The notes beneath the pieces were generated by a model. It saw only the letters and a list, made by a program, of their open reading frames with translations, searched no databases and had not been told where the DNA came from. From Phenylobacterium soli (GTDB lineage Bacteria; Pseudomonadota; Alphaproteobacteria; Caulobacterales; Caulobacteraceae): a stretch of 64,000 nucleotides of DNA. The stretch is taken from positions 868,001 to 932,000 of the forward strand of contig NZ_QFYQ01000001.1 of NCBI RefSeq assembly GCF_003254475.1, written 5' to 3'. A program made the translations under genes and the position numbers. This document shows, piece by piece, positions 61,859 to 64,000 of the stretch. Within the stretch, counting starts at the first letter, position 1; every line of letters begins with the position of its first letter.

Positions 61859-62707
61859 CTAGGCGGCGCCTTCAAGAGGCAGCGGGCGTGGCCCGCGTCC
61901 GATCAGCGTCAGGATGTGGAAGGCGGCGAGGGCGAAGACGACCACATAGACCGCGACGAAGGTCAGGAACGGCCCTGAGGGGACGCCTTGGGCGGCTCCC
62001 ACCAGGGACGCCGGCGACCGATCGATCTCGGCCACGAGCCAGCCCGCTAGGGCGCCGACGATCCCGGCCGGCGCCAGCACGACGCAGGTCCACAGAAACG
62101 GCGCCGCGCCGCCCAGCCGGCCGCGCCAGATCAGGTAGGCCCCCCAGGCGCCGAGCGCCATCAGCGCCAGATCGACACCCACCACCACGGCTCCCGCGGC
62201 GCCGGCCTCGATCGGCGCCGGGCCGGCCGAGCGGGCGCCCGAGAGATCCCCGAGGACGAGCTGCAGCGGGGCGGCGATGGCGAACATTCCGACCGCCATC
62301 TTCATGGCGAGACAGGACTCCTCCTCGTCCGGCTCCCTCAGCAGCCGCCACGCCGAGGCCGCGCCGACCACGAGGGCCGTGGCGAGATAGGCCGCCAGGA
62401 TCATGTGCCCGAGACCATAGGCGAGCGCCGGGGAGAGCAGGTCTGGGCGCCAGCCGGTCAGCGCCTGGCCGACGCCCCCGCCCGCGAGGATCCAGATCAC
62501 CGAGACCAGCCCCATGCCGAAGGCGACGGCGAAGATCCTGATCCAGAACAGGCGAAGGTTGCGGAAGGCCGTGTTGCGGGTGGTCAGCCAGAGCCCCTCG
62601 AGAACCGCCAGATAGCTGGCAAGACCCAAGGCGATCGCCGGGAAGACGATGTGGAAGGCGAACGGCACGGCGATCTGGAGCCGTGACAGCAGCAGCCCGT
62701 ATTCCAT
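61859..62707 (-). CDS. Shortened CydA-like (cytochrome bd oxidase subunit I) protein
   Basis: 282 aa from ATG 62707 (GGCAGGGG upstream), far short of the normal 450-520. The beginning is CydA-like, with H19 (FAFHIVFP) in the place of the haem b595 ligand, then FWIRIFAVAFGMG, and a second His H101 (GLGHMILAAYLATALVVG) like the b558 His. It lacks the segment that carries the proton-path glutamates, the Q-loop, and the FRIMVG methionine ligand, having VVVGVDL instead. GRQPW is also missing. No cydB follows. It is either a degenerate remnant or a distinct small haem protein. About seven membrane helices remain. Confidence 0.7.
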   Translation of the reverse strand: MEYGLLLSRLQIAVPFAFHIVFPAIALGLASYLAVLEGLWLTTRNTAFRNLRLFWIRIFAVAFGMGLVSVIWILAGGGVGQALTGWRPDLLSPALAYGLGHMILAAYLATALVVGAASAWRLLREPDEEESCLAMKMAVGMFAIAAPLQLVLGDLSGARSAGPAPIEAGAAGAVVVGVDLALMALGAWGAYLIWRGRLGGAAPFLWTCVVLAPAGIVGALAGWLVAEIDRSPASLVGAAQGVPSGPFLTFVAVYVVVFALAAFHILTLIGRGPRPLPLEGAA

Positions 62708-62901
62708 GTCCCTGCCTCGCCCGCCCGCCGCCGGGCGATGCGCTCCCTGCCGCCACAACGCGCGAGAGTGTCCGCACGTATTGCGACAGACCGCCGCACG
62801 AGCCTGATCCTGCAGAGCGCGATGGGCGATCTCGGCGACAGCTGAGCCGGAACCTCGCGCCGGGCCCATGGATTTCCGGGCCAGGACACGCGGGAGGCAG
62901 C

Positions 62902-63459
62902 ATGCCGAGCATCGATATCCGCGGGGCTGTGGACAGCCTCGCCAACAGCCGTGGGCGCTCGGCGCGCCATCTTCTCATCGGCCTTGGCCTCACGGCCGCG
63001 GCGGTGACCGCCTCGGCGCTCGTCGCGCGGGCCAATGCGCCCACCGAGGACAATCCCGAGGCTTACTCCGACTACGAGGAGCTGAAGCAGCCGAAGTTCA
63101 AACCGCCGCGGCCGGCCTTCTCCCTGATCTGGCCGCCGCTGTTCCTGGCCCTGACGCTCTCCGGCCTGCGGATCTGGAACGCGCCGAAGAGCCCGGCCCG
63201 CACCCAGGCCCTGACGCTGTGGGGCGTGGTCCAGGCGCTGAATGCGGTGTGGATGGCGCTCGGCCCGCGCCGCCTCGGCGGGCAACTGGCGACCGCCACC
63301 GCCGCGCTCGGCACGGCCGGCGCCTATGTCTGGCGGGCCAAGAAGGTCGACGCGCCCGCCGCCGGCATGGTCACGCCCTACGTCGGCTGGATCGGCTTCG
63401 CCAACGTCCTCACCGAGGAGCTCTGGCGCAAGAACCGCGACCGCCCGACCCTCCACTAA
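62902..63459 (+). CDS. tspO: TspO/MBR-family membrane protein
   Basis: 185 aa from ATG 62902 with GGGAGG ahead. Five hydrophobic helices. The tryptophan-rich family signature is weakened: YSDYEELKQPKFKPPRPAFSLIWPPLFLALTLSGLRIW and WGVVQALNAVWMAL. TspO proteins bind porphyrins and tetrapyrrole-like ligands and affect stress signalling. It is divergent from the CydA-like gene. Confidence 0.82.
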   Translation: MPSIDIRGAVDSLANSRGRSARHLLIGLGLTAAAVTASALVARANAPTEDNPEAYSDYEELKQPKFKPPRPAFSLIWPPLFLALTLSGLRIWNAPKSPARTQALTLWGVVQALNAVWMALGPRRLGGQLATATAALGTAGAYVWRAKKVDAPAAGMVTPYVGWIGFANVLTEELWRKNRDRPTLH

Positions 63460-63525
63460 GCGCGTTGCCAGCCGCCGCGCCTTGGCCATAGGCTCCCGCC
63501 GAACACCGGTTTCGGGGGGAACGGC

Positions 63526-64000
63526 ATGGTGGCGGCGGCGGCGGGGGCGCGCGAGCGCGTGGGGACGAACACCTGGCTGGTGATCGGCGGGGCCTCCGCC
63601 GGCACCGTGTTCGAATGGTACGATTTCTACCTCTACGGTTCGCTGGCGGGGTTCATCTCCGACCAGTTCTTCTCCGGCGTGAACGCCACCACCGGCTACA
63701 TCTTCGCCCTGCTGGCCTTCGCGGCGGGGTTCGCGGTGAGGCCGTTCGGGGCGGTGGTGTTCGGCCGGCTCGGTGACCTCTGGGGCCGCAAGAACACCTT
63801 TCTCATCACCATGATCTTGATGGGGCTCTCCACCTTCACGGTGGGGCTCCTGCCGAGCTATGCGGCGATCGGCGTGATCGCGCCGGCGGCGCTGATCGTC
63901 ATGCGCCTCGTCCAGGGCCTGGCGCTGGGTGGCGAATACGGCGGGGCGGCCACGTACGTCGCCGAACATGCGCCGGACGGGAAGCGCGGCCTCTACACCA
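63526..64000 (+). CDS. MHS-family MFS transporter, N-terminal part (cut by window end)
   Basis: 158 codons visible from ATG 63526 (GGGGGAACGG upstream). Helix 1 signature GTVFEWYDFYLYG, the motif FGRLGDLWGRKNTF and GLALGGEYGGAATYVAEHAP identify the metabolite:H+ symporter family. It is clearly diverged from the tandem pair at 31716-34396. The C-terminal half lies outside the window. Confidence 0.92.
   Translation, partial: MVAAAAGARERVGTNTWLVIGGASAGTVFEWYDFYLYGSLAGFISDQFFSGVNATTGYIFALLAFAAGFAVRPFGAVVFGRLGDLWGRKNTFLITMILMGLSTFTVGLLPSYAAIGVIAPAALIVMRLVQGLALGGEYGGAATYVAEHAPDGKRGLYT

Overview
The window is high-GC DNA (roughly 70% by eye), densely packed, with short intergenic gaps, many ATGA-type overlaps and long antisense shadow frames. 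Gene content points to an alphaproteobacterium of the Caulobacterales: Usg protein, DUF1192, DUF1465, DUF4170, an NsrR-type Rrf2 regulator beside a group III truncated haemoglobin, a ScfR-type regulator beside isocitrate lyase, and several genes for breaking down fatty acids, steroids or other isoprenoids. Phenylobacterium or a close relative is my best guess, by inference only. I see no phage, plasmid, insertion sequence or CRISPR array. It looks like ordinary chromosome with accessory catabolic genes.

Layout. 1-9780: end of a P-loop kinase-like gene; a DUF35/SCP2-type thiolase pair lacking the thiolase cysteine; two divergent acyl-CoA ligases; a membrane winged-helix protein; a lipoprotein cytochrome next to a TonB-dependent receptor; a PaaI-type thioesterase. 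9903-14815: tRNA-Ser(CGA), a ClC channel, a phosphotransferase, a cytochrome P450 divergent from a TetR gene that is followed by a rubredoxin missed at ordinary length cut-offs. 14874-18553: a Baeyer-Villiger-type monooxygenase, an NsrR-like regulator, a Nfu-type Fe-S carrier and a truncated haemoglobin whose start is covered by an NsrR-type operator. 18567-29249: phosphodiesterase, M23 protein, small envelope proteins, a peptide-binding lipoprotein, Usg, NUDIX, a luciferase-like oxidoreductase with an alpha/beta hydrolase, and an AlkB-like dioxygenase.

29360-39594: a beta-helix protein with a dihaem cytochrome (SO2930 type), two tandem MHS transporters, then a rubrerythrin / CCG iron-sulfur protein / DUF3501 cluster preceded by a sequence with the four-element layout of an OxyR site; a serine hydrolase and a small histidine kinase follow. 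39841-44401: thiolase, FadJ-like multifunctional protein and an SDR, with an unusual palindromic array made from the 3' end of the thiolase gene. 44446-47959: YdbH-YnbE-YdbL, the outer-membrane lipid-homeostasis bridge. 48104-53299: the glyoxylate shunt (malate synthase, isocitrate lyase) with a divergent ScfR-type regulator.

53385-64000: a protein with two TetR units in one chain, a quinone oxidoreductase, DUF1192 and DUF1465 proteins, ribosomal protein L31, an MsbA-like exporter, glycerophosphodiesterase, inositol-monophosphatase-like protein, ThiE, a shortened orphan CydA-like protein, TspO and a truncated third MHS transporter.

How it fits together: acyl activation (ligases), beta-oxidation (thiolase, FadJ, SDR, thioesterase) and the glyoxylate shunt form a route from long-chain or cyclic lipids to C4 acids, with P450, BVMO and luciferase-like enzymes giving oxidative entry. 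A separate theme is oxygen, NO and peroxide handling: haemoglobin/NsrR, rubrerythrin/CCG/DUF3501 and an FNR-type box.
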